The notes: a model not told the origin generated them from the sequence alone. A stretch of DNA of 64,000 nt from JAEMQF01 sp963850525 (GCA_963850525.1 CAWKLQ010000001.1:1-64000); one strand, 5' to 3'. Counted from the first letter of the stretch, positions 50,036 to 61,188 are shown. Numbers and translations are program-made.

Positions 50036-50695
50036 TCAATTCGCCTTGCCCGGCTGCAACAGCACGAGCAAGGCGCCGCTGCCGCCGTCGGAAGCGCGCG
50101 CCTGAGTGAAGGCGATGACGTCGTCGCGTTGCATGAGCCAGCCTTTGACTTTGCCCTTCAATACGCCTTGGCGTCCGGGCGAGCCGTTGCCCTTGCCGTG
50201 GATGACGCGCACGCAGCGGCGTCCGGTCTGGACCGCGTGGCGCAGAAAACTCACCAGCTGCACACGGGCTTCGTCGCGGCGCAGTCCGTGCAGGTCGAGT
50301 TGCCCCTGCGTCACCCAGACGCCTCGCCGCAGTTTGCGCACGATGTCGGCGCCGATGCCGACACGTCGAAATGACAGCGCGTCGTCGGTCTCGAGCAGCC
50401 AGTCGGCATCGAAGTCGTCTGACATCGACTGCCTGAGAACCCGAGCTTCATCGGCTTCGCGCTGCCGCGCCGCCGGCGCAGGCCGCGGCCGGGTCAGCGG
50501 CGGCGCTGCCGACTTGCGCAGCGGCGTCACCGGGCCGACGCTGCGGGCGAACAGATTGCGCTCGATCGCTTCGAGCGCCGCACGCTCGGATTCGCGCGCG
50601 GCGCCGCGTTGCGCCTTTTCCCGCGCCGCCTGCAGAACCCGCGCGAGCGCCGCGAGGTCGCCAAAGGCGCGAGTCGCGGGTGCCGGTTTGCTCAC
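50036..50695 (-). CDS. Smr-domain protein
   Basis: 219 residues. The N-terminal ~125 are charged and low complexity; the C-terminal Smr domain has LDLHGLRRDEAR and VRVIHGKGNGSP. Smr domains nick or cleave nucleic acids and in MutS2 act in recombination control or ribosome rescue. The start overlaps the radC stop. Confidence 0.93.
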   Translation of the reverse strand: MSKPAPATRAFGDLAALARVLQAAREKAQRGAARESERAALEAIERNLFARSVGPVTPLRKSAAPPLTRPRPAPAARQREADEARVLRQSMSDDFDADWLLETDDALSFRRVGIGADIVRKLRRGVWVTQGQLDLHGLRRDEARVQLVSFLRHAVQTGRRCVRVIHGKGNGSPGRQGVLKGKVKGWLMQRDDVIAFTQARASDGGSGALLVLLQPGKAN

Positions 50696-51366
50696 AACAA
50701 TCCCCGCTCGGCCAGCGACACGACGTCCGATCGGCCGACCACCAGGTGGTCGAGCACGCGAACGTCAATCAGCGCGAGCGCCGATTTCAATGTCTGCGTC
50801 AGAAACTCGTCAGCCCGCGACGGTTCGGCTGCACCCGAGGGGTGGTTGTGCGCGAGGATCACGGCAGCGGCCTGGTGTTCGAGCGCGCGCTTCACGACTT
50901 CGCGAGGGTAGACACTCGTCTGCGAGAGCGTGCCACGAAACATCTCCTCCAAGGCGATGAGGCGGTTCTGCGCGTCGAGAAACAGCACGGCGAACACTTC
51001 GTGGCCGCGCGCCGCGAGCTGCAATCGCAGGTAATCCTTGACCTTGCCCGGCGCGTCGAACAGGATTCCCTGTTGGAATTCCTGCTTCAGCGAGCGCCGC
51101 GCGAGTTCGAGCACGGCCGCCAGTTCGGCGCGTTTCGCCGGGCCCAGGCCCTTGATGCGTTTCAGCTCCACCGGCCCGGCCTGCAACAGCGGCGCGACAC
51201 CGCCGAAGCTGTCGAGCATGTGCTGCGCGAGTTGCAAAACGGAGACGCCTTTGATTCCCGTTCGCAGCAGCAAAGCGAGCAGTTCGGCGTCGACGAGCGA
51301 CGCCGGGCCGAGCGCCAACATCTTTTCGCGCGGCCGGGTCGATGCCGGCAAGTCCTTGAGCAACAT
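50692..51366 (-). CDS. radC: RadC-family JAB/MPN-domain protein
   Basis: 224 residues. HhH-like region near 40-75 (GPASLVDAELLALLL, GIKGVSVLQLA) and the JAMM metalloprotease-like motif AHNHPSGAAEPSRAD. Classical assignment to DNA repair is disputed. It forms a two-gene minus-strand unit with Smr. Confidence 0.93.
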   Translation of the reverse strand: MLLKDLPASTRPREKMLALGPASLVDAELLALLLRTGIKGVSVLQLAQHMLDSFGGVAPLLQAGPVELKRIKGLGPAKRAELAAVLELARRSLKQEFQQGILFDAPGKVKDYLRLQLAARGHEVFAVLFLDAQNRLIALEEMFRGTLSQTSVYPREVVKRALEHQAAAVILAHNHPSGAAEPSRADEFLTQTLKSALALIDVRVLDHLVVGRSDVVSLAERGLL

Positions 51367-51436
51367 GGTGGGTGGTGGCGGGATCGGCGCGAACGCGGAC
51401 TAAACTTGACGCCAGTCTAGCCACAACGGGCCACTC

Positions 51437-51907
51437 TTGATCGACGCCACTTCAAACACCATTGCCAGTCAGGTCGCCGCGGAATCGTTTTTGACGCTGC
51501 ACTACCGCCTGTGCGGCCCGGGGGGCGACGTCTTCCTCGACACCTTTGCCGACAAGCCCGCGACCTTGTCGCTGGGGCGCGGCGAACTCACGCCCGCCAT
51601 CGAGGCCTGCCTGATCGGCATGCACGAGGGGCAGCGTGCGCGCTTCGAGCTCGACGCGGGAGTGGCGTTCGGCGCGCGCAATCCGCAGCTCTTGCAGCAC
51701 GTGACGCTGGCCACCTTGCGCCGCTTCGGCGAGCCCGAGACAAGCTATGAAGTGGGCGATGTCGTGCGCTTCCCGGCGCCCGACGGCAGCGCGTCCTATG
51801 CGGGCGTGGTGAGGCAAGTTGAGGCGCAGTCGCTCCTGTTCGACTTCAACCATCCGCTGGCGGGAAGACCCGTGACCTTTGAAGTGCAACTGATCGGCGT
51901 GTTGTGA
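51437..51907 (+). CDS. fkpB: FKBP-type peptidyl-prolyl isomerase (SlpA/FkpB-like)
   Basis: 156 residues from a TTG at 51437; there is no better start. FLTLHYRLCGPGGDVFLDTF, LGRGELTPAIEACLIGMHEG and ARFELDAGVAFG form the split FKBP core with IF domain. It overlaps ispH by one base (TGATG), the arrangement seen widely in proteobacteria. Confidence 0.9.
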   Translation: MIDATSNTIASQVAAESFLTLHYRLCGPGGDVFLDTFADKPATLSLGRGELTPAIEACLIGMHEGQRARFELDAGVAFGARNPQLLQHVTLATLRRFGEPETSYEVGDVVRFPAPDGSASYAGVVRQVEAQSLLFDFNHPLAGRPVTFEVQLIGVL

Positions 51908-52866
51908 TGAATTCAGACGTGCAAGAAGTGGTCCTGGCCGAGCCACGCGGATTTTGTGCGGGCGTGGACCGCGCCATCGAGATCGTCGAGCGGGCTCTGA
52001 CCAAATTCGGTGCGCCGATTTATGTGCGCCACGAGATCGTGCACAACACCTACGTCGTCGAAGACTTGAAGCGCAAGGGCGCGATCTTCATCGAAGACCT
52101 GGCCGACGTGCCACCCGGCGCAACGCTCGTCTTCAGCGCGCACGGCGTGAGCCAGGCGGTGCGCCAGGAGGCGAAGCGGCGCGGCTTCAGCATTTTCGAC
52201 GCGACCTGCCCGCTCGTCACGAAAGTGCACGTCGAAGTCGCCAAGCTGCACCGTGAAGGCTACGACTTCATCATGATCGGCCACAAGGGCCACCCCGAAG
52301 TCGAAGGCACGATGGGTCAGTTGAACGAGGGCATCTACCTCGTCGAAGACGTGGCCGACGTCGCGACCGTGCAAGTCGCTCAAAGCGAACGCTTGGCGGT
52401 CGTCACGCAGACCACCTTGTCGGTCGACGACGCAGCGGAAATCCTCGCGGCAGTGAAGCGCAGGTTCCCTGCGGTGCGCGAGCCCAAGCATCAGGACATC
52501 TGTTATGCCACGCAGAACCGGCAAGACGCGGTGAAGATCCTGGCACGCGAGGTCGACATCGTGATCGTCGTGGGCAGCCCCACCAGCTCGAACAGCAACC
52601 GGCTGCGCGAGCTGGCGCAGCGGCTGGGAACGCCGGCCTACATGGTGGACTCGCCCGACGACTTGCAGGCGTCTTGGTTCGACGGCAAGCGCGCAGTGGG
52701 CCTGACGGCAGGCGCGTCGGCGCCCGACATCCTGGTGCAGCAAGTGATCTCGCGATTGCGCTCGCTGGGCGCCGTGTCGGTGCGCCAGCTGAAAGGCGTG
52801 CAGGAAACTGTGCACTTTCCGTTGCCGATGGGTTTGGGTGACAAGTCGATGAACACACCGAACTGA
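51907..52866 (+). CDS. ispH: 4-hydroxy-3-methylbut-2-enyl diphosphate reductase (IspH)
   Basis: 319 residues. Three cluster cysteines are at positions 17 (RGFCAGVDRA), 101 (DATCPLVTKVH) and 199 (DICYATQNR), with GSPTSSNSNRL and HGVSQAVR. It is the last enzyme of the MEP isoprenoid pathway. The start overlaps the fkpB stop. Confidence 0.96.
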   Translation: MNSDVQEVVLAEPRGFCAGVDRAIEIVERALTKFGAPIYVRHEIVHNTYVVEDLKRKGAIFIEDLADVPPGATLVFSAHGVSQAVRQEAKRRGFSIFDATCPLVTKVHVEVAKLHREGYDFIMIGHKGHPEVEGTMGQLNEGIYLVEDVADVATVQVAQSERLAVVTQTTLSVDDAAEILAAVKRRFPAVREPKHQDICYATQNRQDAVKILAREVDIVIVVGSPTSSNSNRLRELAQRLGTPAYMVDSPDDLQASWFDGKRAVGLTAGASAPDILVQQVISRLRSLGAVSVRQLKGVQETVHFPLPMGLGDKSMNTPN

Positions 52867-52969
52867 TCGCCCCCGTGCCGGGGTCCTGTGGCGCGCCCCG
52901 GAACCGAATCGCTCCCTACAATTCGCCGCTCCGCAACCTCCTGCACAGCGGCTGCCGACGCCGCACCCC

Positions 52970-54282
<1,313 letters not shown>

Positions 54283-54286
<4 letters not shown>

Positions 54287-55083
54287 CCGCGCACGCCGAG
54301 CGGCTGCTGCTCGCCTACGACAACGCCACCCGCGCTGTCCTGCCCACGCAGAGCGATGCAGGCTTTGACCTGGCGCGCGGCTACGTCGTCGCGGACGCGA
54401 TCCGCACGCGCCGCGTGGCGCGCGGCGAACGTCAAGTGGGTTACAAGATCGGCTTCACGAACCGCACGATCTGGCCGCGCTACGGCGTCTACGGCCCGGT
54501 CTGGGGGCCGGTGTGGAACACGACGACGCTCTTCCTCGACTCGCCGCACATCGAAGTGTCGCTCGCGAGCCTGGTGCAACCCCGCCTCGAGCCGGAGATC
54601 GCATTTTCCTTCGCCAGTGCGCCGCGTGCCGGGATGAGCGAGGCCGAGCTTGTGGGCTGCATCGATTGGGTGGCGCACAGCCTGGAGATCGTGCACACCC
54701 ATTTTGACGACTGGCGTTTCCAGGCCGCCGACACGGTGGCCGATTTCGCCCTGCACGGCCGCTTGATCGTCGGCCCGCGTATTGCGATAGGCCGGTTTGC
54801 TGCGCCGGCGGCCGAGCTGGCGGCACTGAGCGTGCAACTGCGGCGCGGCGGCGAACTCATCGACGAAGGCCTGGGCAGCAACGTGCTGGACGGCCCGCTG
54901 AACGCGCTGCGCATCTGGGTCGACGCGATGCTCGCGCAGCCGCATGGCTGGCCCATCGAGGCGGGCCACGTCGTCACCACCGGAACGATCACGGACGCCG
55001 CGCCGCTGTTGCCCGGGGAACGTTGGACAACGCGTGTGAACGACTCCCGCCTGCCCGGTTTGACCCTCGACACACTGCCTTGA
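54283..55083 (+). CDS. 2-keto-4-pentenoate hydratase-like (fumarylacetoacetase fold) protein
   Basis: 266 residues. VGYKIGFTNRTIWPRYGVYG, LEPEIAFSF with metal-ligand Glu residues, GCIDWVAHSLEIVHTHFDDW, TGTITDAAPLLPGE. The family hydrates 2-oxo-pent-4-enoate or decarboxylates 4-oxalocrotonate in aromatic degradation. The substrate is uncertain because no other catabolic gene is nearby. Overlap with serS (ATGA) places it in that operon. Confidence 0.85.
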
Positions 55084-55106
55084 AAGCAAGTTCTCTGCGA
55101 TAGAAT
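55080..55106 (+). promoter_or_regulatory. Probable promoter of tRNA-Ser
   Basis: TTGAAA at 55080-55085 and TAGAAT at 55101-55106 with a 15-base spacer, 41 bases before the tRNA. The spacer is shorter than the usual 17, so the assignment is tentative. Confidence 0.45.
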
Positions 55107-55147
55107 CCGCCGCTCTGGCAGAGCGACCCGCCAGGCACCGCATCACG

Positions 55148-55238
55148 GGAGAGGTGGCAGAGTGGTCGATTGCGCTGGACTCGAAATCCAGTGTACGTTT
55201 ATGACGTACCGTCGGTTCGAATCCGACCCTCTCCGCCA
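55148..55238 (+). tRNA. tRNA-Ser(CGA)
   Basis: A full cloverleaf with acceptor arms GGAGAGG / CCTCTCC, anticodon stem CTGGA / TCCAG around loop CTCGAAA (anticodon CGA), a long type II variable arm (GTACG...CGTAC), T arm GTCGG TTCGAAT CCGAC, and encoded CCA. Confidence 0.97.
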
Positions 55239-55334
55239 GTTCACGCATCTTTACCCACGAGCCATCGCGCGGATACGCGTCGCGACGAAGCTCTCGACAT
55301 GGGCAATCGGCCCGATTCGAAAAGGAAACATGCG

Positions 55335-55859
55335 ATGAACACTCTGCACTCGATGGGTCCGTCCGCCCGGGGCCGCTGGCTCGTCATGCTTGGCCTGCTG
55401 CTCGCACTGGGCGGCGCCTTTGCCACCTCGGCGTTGGCGCAGGGCCACCACGGCGCGGGAATGATGTTCGGCGCTTCGCCCGAACGTTTGGGGCGCATGA
55501 TCGACCACATGCTCGACGGCGTGTCGGCCAGCGACGCGCAGCGCAGCCAGGTCAAACAGATCGCACAAACGGCAGCGGCCGACATGAAGACCGAGCGCGA
55601 AGCGACGCGCGCCCTGCGTGAAAGGGCCATGCAGGTCTTTACTGCACCGACGGTGGACGCCAACGCCGCTGAATCCGTGCGCGCGCAACTGCATGCACAA
55701 CACGACCAGAGCAGCCGGCGCATGCTGCAGGCGATGCTCGACATCAGCCGGGTGCTGAGCCCCGAGCAGCGCGCCAAGCTCGGCGAGCGCTTCAAGCAAC
55801 GCGGCGCACAGCGCGAAGAGCGCTTGCAGCGCCTGGAGCGGCAGCAGCCGCCGCGCTGA
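55335..55859 (+). CDS. Spy/CpxP-like periplasmic protein
   Basis: 174 residues. The signal peptide ends near SALAQG, then HHGAGMMFG. The helical body has LTxxQ-like segments (MIDHMLDGVSASDAQRSQV, ISRVLSPEQRAKLGERFK), as in LTXXQ/Spy proteins that chaperone or sense misfolding or metal. AAAGGAAAC precedes ATG 55335. It leads a response regulator and histidine kinase operon, fitting an envelope-stress system with negative feedback by this protein. Confidence 0.85.
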   Translation: MNTLHSMGPSARGRWLVMLGLLLALGGAFATSALAQGHHGAGMMFGASPERLGRMIDHMLDGVSASDAQRSQVKQIAQTAAADMKTEREATRALRERAMQVFTAPTVDANAAESVRAQLHAQHDQSSRRMLQAMLDISRVLSPEQRAKLGERFKQRGAQREERLQRLERQQPPR

Positions 55860-55879
55860 GACGGGCCAAACGGGTTCGA

Positions 55880-56590
55880 ATGACGCCGCGCTTGCTGCTC
55901 ATCGACGACGACACGCGCCTTACGGCGATGCTCGGCGACTACCTGCGCGCCGCGGGCCTGAACGTCGAGGCCGCGGCGACGCTCGCCGCCGGGCGCGACA
56001 GGATCGCGACGCAGGCTTTCGATGCCCTCGTGCTCGACCTGATGCTGCCCGACGGCGACGGCCTGGACCTGTGCCGCGAGCTGCGTGCCGACCCGCGCAC
56101 GCGTGCCCTGCCGCTGCTGATGCTGACGGCGCGCGGCGAACCGATGGACCGCATCGTCGGCTTGGAACTCGGCGCCGACGACTACCTGGGCAAACCTTTC
56201 GAGCCGCGCGAGCTGCTCGCGCGGGTCAAGGCCTTGCTGCGCCGCACGTCGGCGGGCTCCGGCGGCGACGAGGTGCTGCGCTTCGGCAGGCTCGAAGTCG
56301 ACCTCGGCGCGCGCGTCGCGCGCCTGGAGGGTCGGCACTGCGATCTGACAAGCCACCAGTTCGATTTGCTCGTCGTGCTCGCGCAAAGCCCCGGGCGGGT
56401 GCTGTCGCGCGATCAAATCATGGACGCGATGAAGGGGCATCCGCTGGAAGCCTTCGACCGCTCCATCGACGTGCACATCTCGCGCATCCGCGCCGTCATC
56501 GAAGACGACGTCAAACAGCCGCGGCGCGTATTGACGGTGCGCGGCGCCGGCTATATCTTCGCGAAGAAGCAAGACGACGATGGCGGCTGA
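55880..56590 (+). CDS. OmpR-family response regulator (CpxR-like)
   Basis: 236 residues. Receiver acidic pocket IDDD at 8-11, phospho-acceptor Asp53 (VLDLMLPDGDG), Lys in LGKPFEPREL; winged-helix C-terminal domain (IDVHISRIRAVIEDD, LTVRGAGYIF). It lies 20 bases after the Spy-like gene and 21 bases ahead of the kinase. Confidence 0.94.
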   Translation: MTPRLLLIDDDTRLTAMLGDYLRAAGLNVEAAATLAAGRDRIATQAFDALVLDLMLPDGDGLDLCRELRADPRTRALPLLMLTARGEPMDRIVGLELGADDYLGKPFEPRELLARVKALLRRTSAGSGGDEVLRFGRLEVDLGARVARLEGRHCDLTSHQFDLLVVLAQSPGRVLSRDQIMDAMKGHPLEAFDRSIDVHISRIRAVIEDDVKQPRRVLTVRGAGYIFAKKQDDDGG

Positions 56591-56611
56591 CCGCACGCAC
56601 GGGCGGCGCGC

Positions 56612-57970
56612 ATGAAAAGCCTGTACCTGCGGATCTGGCTCACCGTCGTCGCGGTGCTGCTGCTTTTCGCTCTCGCCGCCGGATGGCTTTTTCAAAGCAA
56701 CGTCGAGCACGAGCGCGACCGCGTGCAGTCGATGTGGGCCGAGCGCGCCGCGGGGTGGGCGGCGTTGATCGAAAACAGCCTGCCAGAGCGCGACGCGCCG
56801 TACGCCGAGCAGCGCAACGCGTTGTTCGAGTGGTCGCAGCGCTTGCGCCTGCCGCTCGCGCTGGACGATCCTTCGGGCCAGCGCATCGCCACTTCTGAGT
56901 CTTTCGCCCGTCGCGAGCTCGACGCCGGGCCGCGGCGCACGGTTCGTTTGCCGCTTTCGGACGGCCGCGCGCTGTGGATCATGCGGCCGGGGCCCGGCGG
57001 GCTGCGCGGCGCGGAGCCGCGCGCCGGCGCTGGCGCGAATCGAGGCGCGGCGGAACGGGCATTCCCCCTGCCGCGAGGGCTGGCCTGGTTCCCTGCGGGG
57101 TGGGGCGGAGGTCTCGGACTCGTCGTCGCGCTCGGGCTGCTCTTTCTTGCGATCGCGCTGGGCGCGTATCCCGTCGTGCGGCGCCTGACGCGGCGTCTCG
57201 AGGCCTTGCAGCGCGGCGTGGAAACCTTCGGCGCCGGGCGCTTGAGCCAGCGTGTCGACGCGAGCGGGCGCGATGAAGTCGCCGCGCTCGCGCGCAGCTT
57301 CAACGCCGCGGCACAGCGCATCGAGGCGCTTGTCGCCTCGCACCGCAGCCTGCTCGCGAACGCGTCGCACGAACTGCGCTCGCCCCTGGCGCGAATGAAA
57401 ATGGCGCTCGCCATGCTGGACGACGCGACGCCGCAGGCGCGCGCCAAACTGGGCCAGGAAATCGAACTCAACATCCGCGAGCTCGACGCCCTCGTCGAAG
57501 AGGTGCTGCTCGCGAGCCGGCTCGACGCTCGCAGCGACGCCGCTGCCGCGCCGCACGCGCCGGTCGCGTTGTTGCCGCTCGCCGCCGAGGAAGGCGCGCG
57601 CGTGAATGCGCAGGTCGCGGGCGACGATGCGACGGTGCAGGGCGACGAGCGCTTGCTGCGCCGCGCGTTGCGCAACCTGCTGGAGAACGCGCAGCGCTAT
57701 GGCGGCAGCGCTGCGCCTGAAGTTGAACTGCGTCGCGTCGCCGGCCGCGTGGAGTTGCGCGTCAATGATCGCGGTCCCGGCGTGCCGCCGGCCGAGCGCG
57801 AGCGCATCTTCGAACCCTTTTACCGTCTGCCTGGGCACTCCGAACACGCGGGTGGGGTGGGCCTGGGCCTGAGCCTGGTGCGGCAAATCGCCCAGGCGCA
57901 CGCCGGCACGGTGCACTGCGAGGCGCGCGAGGGTGCCGGCAGTTGTTTCGTGCTGAGCTTGCCTGCGTAG
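56612..57970 (+). CDS. Sensor histidine kinase (CpxA-like)
   Basis: 452 residues. TM1 ~8-27, periplasmic loop ~30-160 with a Gly/Ala-rich stretch, TM2 ~167-187, HAMP ~190-245, HisKA with His253 (ANASHELRSPLARM), HATPase N box NLLENAQRYGG, DRGPGVP, GVGLGLSLV. It phosphorylates the adjacent regulator. Confidence 0.94.
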   Translation: MKSLYLRIWLTVVAVLLLFALAAGWLFQSNVEHERDRVQSMWAERAAGWAALIENSLPERDAPYAEQRNALFEWSQRLRLPLALDDPSGQRIATSESFARRELDAGPRRTVRLPLSDGRALWIMRPGPGGLRGAEPRAGAGANRGAAERAFPLPRGLAWFPAGWGGGLGLVVALGLLFLAIALGAYPVVRRLTRRLEALQRGVETFGAGRLSQRVDASGRDEVAALARSFNAAAQRIEALVASHRSLLANASHELRSPLARMKMALAMLDDATPQARAKLGQEIELNIRELDALVEEVLLASRLDARSDAAAAPHAPVALLPLAAEEGARVNAQVAGDDATVQGDERLLRRALRNLLENAQRYGGSAAPEVELRRVAGRVELRVNDRGPGVPPAERERIFEPFYRLPGHSEHAGGVGLGLSLVRQIAQAHAGTVHCEAREGAGSCFVLSLPA

Positions 57971-58016
57971 CGCGTCTCGGCAGGCGCCTGGGGGCGATGC
58001 GTCGGCCCGAGCTGGG

Positions 58017-59411
58017 TTACCGGCTCGGCGCCTGCACGGTCTGATTCCTGCGGCGCAGCATCCAGCCGAGGAAGGCGCACAGGCCGAGGCCAGCGCACAC
58101 CAGCCCGGCTGTCGCTGCGGCCCAGTAGCCCGGTGCGCCTTGCAGGCTGCGCGGCGTTGTGCCCGTGACGTCGAAGGCGAACACATAACCGCCGCCGAGG
58201 CCCACGCCCCAGATGGCGGCCGCGTAAATCAGCACCGGCACCGTGGCGACGCGGTACGCGCGCAGGATGAAGGCGGCGATGATTTGCGCCGCGTCGGCGA
58301 CGTGGAACAGCACGAGCCAGGCGAGCAGCGGCAGCGCGGCGGCGAGCACGGCCGGATCGCCCGTGTAGGCGTGCAGGATAGGCAGGCGCAAGGCATAGAC
58401 GGCGCAGCCCGTCACCGCAGCGACGATCAACCCCAGTCGCAGGCCGTTCCAGCCGAGCTGTTGCGCCTGAGCGATGTCATTCGCGCCAATGCACTGCGCA
58501 ACCAAGGTGCTCGTCGCGTTGCCGATCGCCATCGGCACCATGAACAGGATGGACAACATGTTCAGTGCAATCTGGTGCCCGGCCACGGACGTGGTGCCGA
58601 TGCGCGAGATGAACAGGGCCATGAAGGTAAAGCCGGTCACCTCGATGGCGATCGCCGCGCCCATCGGGATCCCCAGGCGCAGCAAGCCGCGCAGGCTGGC
58701 GCGGTGCGGACGGCTGACCTTGCCGTGCAGGCCGAACCTCGCGTAGAACGGGTCGTTGCGCAGCAGCCACCAAGCGGCACCGAGCTGGCATGCCATGACG
58801 ATGGCCGTGGCGATGCCGCAGCCCGGCGCGCCTTGGGCCGGGAATTGCCATGCGCCGACGCTGAAGCCGAACACGAGCAGCGCCGACATCGGCACTTTCA
58901 GCACGAGCGCGCCAAGCTGCAGCAGCATCACGATCTTCGGCCGCGACACCGCCGTGTTGAAGCCGCGAAACGCTGTGAACACGAGCGTGCAGGGCAGAGC
59001 GAAGGCGAGCGCGGCGAGGTAGCCGCGCACCTTGGCGGCGACCTCGGGCGACGCCTGCGCCAGGTTGAGGAAAGGCTGCGGAAACAGCAGCAGCGCGCAG
59101 CCCAGCACCGACGTCGCAAGCGCCAGCCACATCGCCTGGTGCAGCTGGGCACCGGCCTCGACGTGTTTGCCCGCGCCGAACAACTGGCCGGCGATCGGCC
59201 CGACGGCGAGCACCAGGCCCATCAGCGCAATGAATACAGAGACATAGACGGCGCTGCCGATGGCCAATGCCGCCAGATCGAGCGCCGAGGCGCGCGAGGC
59301 GATCAAGGTGTCGACCGTGCCGAAGGCGAGCACGGCGACCTGGCCCACGAAAACCGGCCAGGCCAGGGGCGCGATGCGGCGTGTGTCGTGCAGCAGGGTG
59401 GCTGCTCTCAC
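58017..59411 (-). CDS. MATE-family multidrug exporter
   Basis: 464 residues from GTG 59411. Twelve helices in two halves; starts RIAPLAWPVFVGQVAVLAFG and contains the second-half start ASLRGLLRLGIPMGAAIAIE. It is a Na+/H+-coupled antiporter by family. It overlaps the upstream DUF1289 gene (GTGA). Confidence 0.93.
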   Translation of the reverse strand: MRAATLLHDTRRIAPLAWPVFVGQVAVLAFGTVDTLIASRASALDLAALAIGSAVYVSVFIALMGLVLAVGPIAGQLFGAGKHVEAGAQLHQAMWLALATSVLGCALLLFPQPFLNLAQASPEVAAKVRGYLAALAFALPCTLVFTAFRGFNTAVSRPKIVMLLQLGALVLKVPMSALLVFGFSVGAWQFPAQGAPGCGIATAIVMACQLGAAWWLLRNDPFYARFGLHGKVSRPHRASLRGLLRLGIPMGAAIAIEVTGFTFMALFISRIGTTSVAGHQIALNMLSILFMVPMAIGNATSTLVAQCIGANDIAQAQQLGWNGLRLGLIVAAVTGCAVYALRLPILHAYTGDPAVLAAALPLLAWLVLFHVADAAQIIAAFILRAYRVATVPVLIYAAAIWGVGLGGGYVFAFDVTGTTPRSLQGAPGYWAAATAGLVCAGLGLCAFLGWMLRRRNQTVQAPSR

Positions 59412-59824
59412 CCGCGTGATCCCCCCGTCGCGCGCTCGGCGTAGCGATTGAATCGCCAGGCCGTGCCCTCCTGGGTGATGCGGCGCCAGGTCGCGCGCTT
59501 TTCTCCCGGGCTCATCGCCGTCCAGTGCTGGACTTCGTCGAAACTGCGCCCGCAGCCCTTGCACACGCTGTCACCCTGGCTCGTCGAGCAGATCGCGATG
59601 CACGGCGCGTCGGGCGTCGTCGCGTACCAGGCGAGCCAGGCCTCGCGCGCGGCGTGCGGCATCGATGCCTCGTCGCACTCGGCGTCTCGGTAATACACCA
59701 TCAGCGCGTAGACCTCGGCCAGCGCGCGCACCTCGGGGCAGGCGCTGATGCCGTCGATCGAAGGGCGCCGCTGGCGCCACCAGTTGATCGCGGATTCGAT
59801 GTCAGTGATGTGCAGCGCGGCCAT
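59408..59824 (-). CDS. DUF3717 plus DUF1289 protein
   Basis: 138 residues. The N-terminal half (ITDIESAINWWRQRRP) is DUF3717. The C-terminal half is a cysteine-rich DUF1289 finger (PCIAICSTSQ, VCKGCGRSFDEVQHW), often next to oxidoreductase or Fe-S genes. Function is unknown. Coupled to the MATE gene. Confidence 0.85.
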   Translation of the reverse strand: MAALHITDIESAINWWRQRRPSIDGISACPEVRALAEVYALMVYYRDAECDEASMPHAAREAWLAWYATTPDAPCIAICSTSQGDSVCKGCGRSFDEVQHWTAMSPGEKRATWRRITQEGTAWRFNRYAERATGGSRG

Positions 59825-59936
59825 GGGTGCAGGGGAGGAGGGCGCCAAGGATAGCGTCGCCCGGGGGAGCCGACTTGCGCGCGACGCTGCTACGATCCGC
59901 CTCGGGACCGTTGTCCTGCTCGGTCCCTGCATCCCC

Positions 59937-60800
59937 TTGACGCCCCACCTTCCCGAGCTTGATCGGCCGCCGTTCGCGGTGGTGGATGGGCTCGACCCGG
60001 CGCAAACCGGGCTCGAAATGGTCGCCTGCTTTGGCGCGCTCGGTGCGCGGCCGGATCGGCTGGCGCATGCGCATGCACTCGTGGTGCAGAGCATCGGCCC
60101 TGTGGCGCAGCCGCTCGCGCACGCCGGAAGCGCCATCGCGCGCGATATCGACCGCGGCGTGGGCGCCGGTGTTGCGAGCGGCTATCACAACCCGCAGCAC
60201 TTTCTCGAGGTCATGCTCTGTGCGCTCTACCTGGCGCGCACGCACCGGCTCGCGCCGCAGCGCGTGGCGCGGCTGGTCACCGCCGGGCTGATCCACGACT
60301 TCCATCACGATGGGTCGCGCGGCGCCTCGGCGCCGTTTCGGCTCGAATGGCTGGCATTGCAGATGGCGCAGCCGTACCTGCGCGCTGCCGCGGTGAGCGC
60401 GCTGGAGTGCCGCAGGCTCGACGCGCTGGTGCTGGCCACCGAGCCGCGCGCCGGGGTTCCGTTTGCACGCGCCTGCTGGAAGCGGCATCGCAGCGGCGAG
60501 CCTGCGCCGGCGCCCGCGACGGTGCAGCTCCCCGACGCCTTGGCTTTGTTGTCGTCAGAACCCGAACTCGCCTTCGACGCCGTGTTGCTCGCCGAGGCCG
60601 ACGTCTTGCCGTCGATCGGCCTGACGCTGGACCACGCCGAAGCCCTGCAGGCGCGGCTCGCGGCGGAATGGCGCACGCCGCTCGGGCGCGACGACAAGCT
60701 CGCATTCATCGACCGCATGATCGGCGAGATCGCCGTGGCGCAGTTTTTCGTGCCGAACGTGCAGCGCCTGCGCCAGGCCTATGCCGGCAGTGCAGCGTAG
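59937..60800 (+). CDS. HD-like metal-dependent phosphohydrolase-type protein
   Basis: About 287 residues from TTG 59937; an in-frame ATG at 59823 is also possible. YHNPQHFLEVML and LIHDFHHDGSR carry HD/PDEase-like metal ligands (H..H, HD.HHD). No nucleotide-specificity motif is visible, so it may be a conserved hypothetical enzyme. The start is divergent from the DUF gene. Confidence 0.7.
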   Translation: MTPHLPELDRPPFAVVDGLDPAQTGLEMVACFGALGARPDRLAHAHALVVQSIGPVAQPLAHAGSAIARDIDRGVGAGVASGYHNPQHFLEVMLCALYLARTHRLAPQRVARLVTAGLIHDFHHDGSRGASAPFRLEWLALQMAQPYLRAAAVSALECRRLDALVLATEPRAGVPFARACWKRHRSGEPAPAPATVQLPDALALLSSEPELAFDAVLLAEADVLPSIGLTLDHAEALQARLAAEWRTPLGRDDKLAFIDRMIGEIAVAQFFVPNVQRLRQAYAGSAA

Positions 60801-60840
60801 TCGCACGTGGTGGCGCGACTCGGCGGCTGCGCTGATCGCC

Positions 60841-61188
60841 TCACTCTGCGGCGAAGTGCCAAACCGTCTGGATCAAGCCTTCGCGCACTTCGTAGACCGC
60901 GGCCACTTCGAAGGCCTGCTCGCGCACGCCCCAGATCAGCTCGTGGTCGATGACCTTGTTGCCGAGCACCGTGCGGTTCACGATGTCGGCCTTCAGCGCC
61001 GGCAAATTGAAACGATTCTCCGCGTAAAAGCGCGCGAGCTGTGCCTTGCCTGAAATCGACGCCTCGCGCGCCGGCGGGCGGTACACCTGGACGGAGTCGC
61101 TGTAGGTCGCGAGAAAGCGCTTGAGGTCTCGGGCGTTGTACGCTTCGAGTTGTGCTTGCACAACGTCAACGGGGTCTGCCGGAATCAT
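60841..61188 (-). CDS. NTF2/SnoaL-like protein
   Basis: 115 residues from ATG 61188 (ATG 61244 also possible). VVQAQLEAYNARDLKRFLAT start and small alpha+beta cone fold typical of SnoaL-like proteins. Catalytic or binding role unknown. Confidence 0.8.
   Translation of the reverse strand: MIPADPVDVVQAQLEAYNARDLKRFLATYSDSVQVYRPPAREASISGKAQLARFYAENRFNLPALKADIVNRTVLGNKVIDHELIWGVREQAFEVAAVYEVREGLIQTVWHFAAE

Noticed and set aside
55241..58186. 981-residue antisense frame under the two-component system
   Set aside because: Shadow of the Spy-like, regulator and kinase genes; composition is not protein-like.
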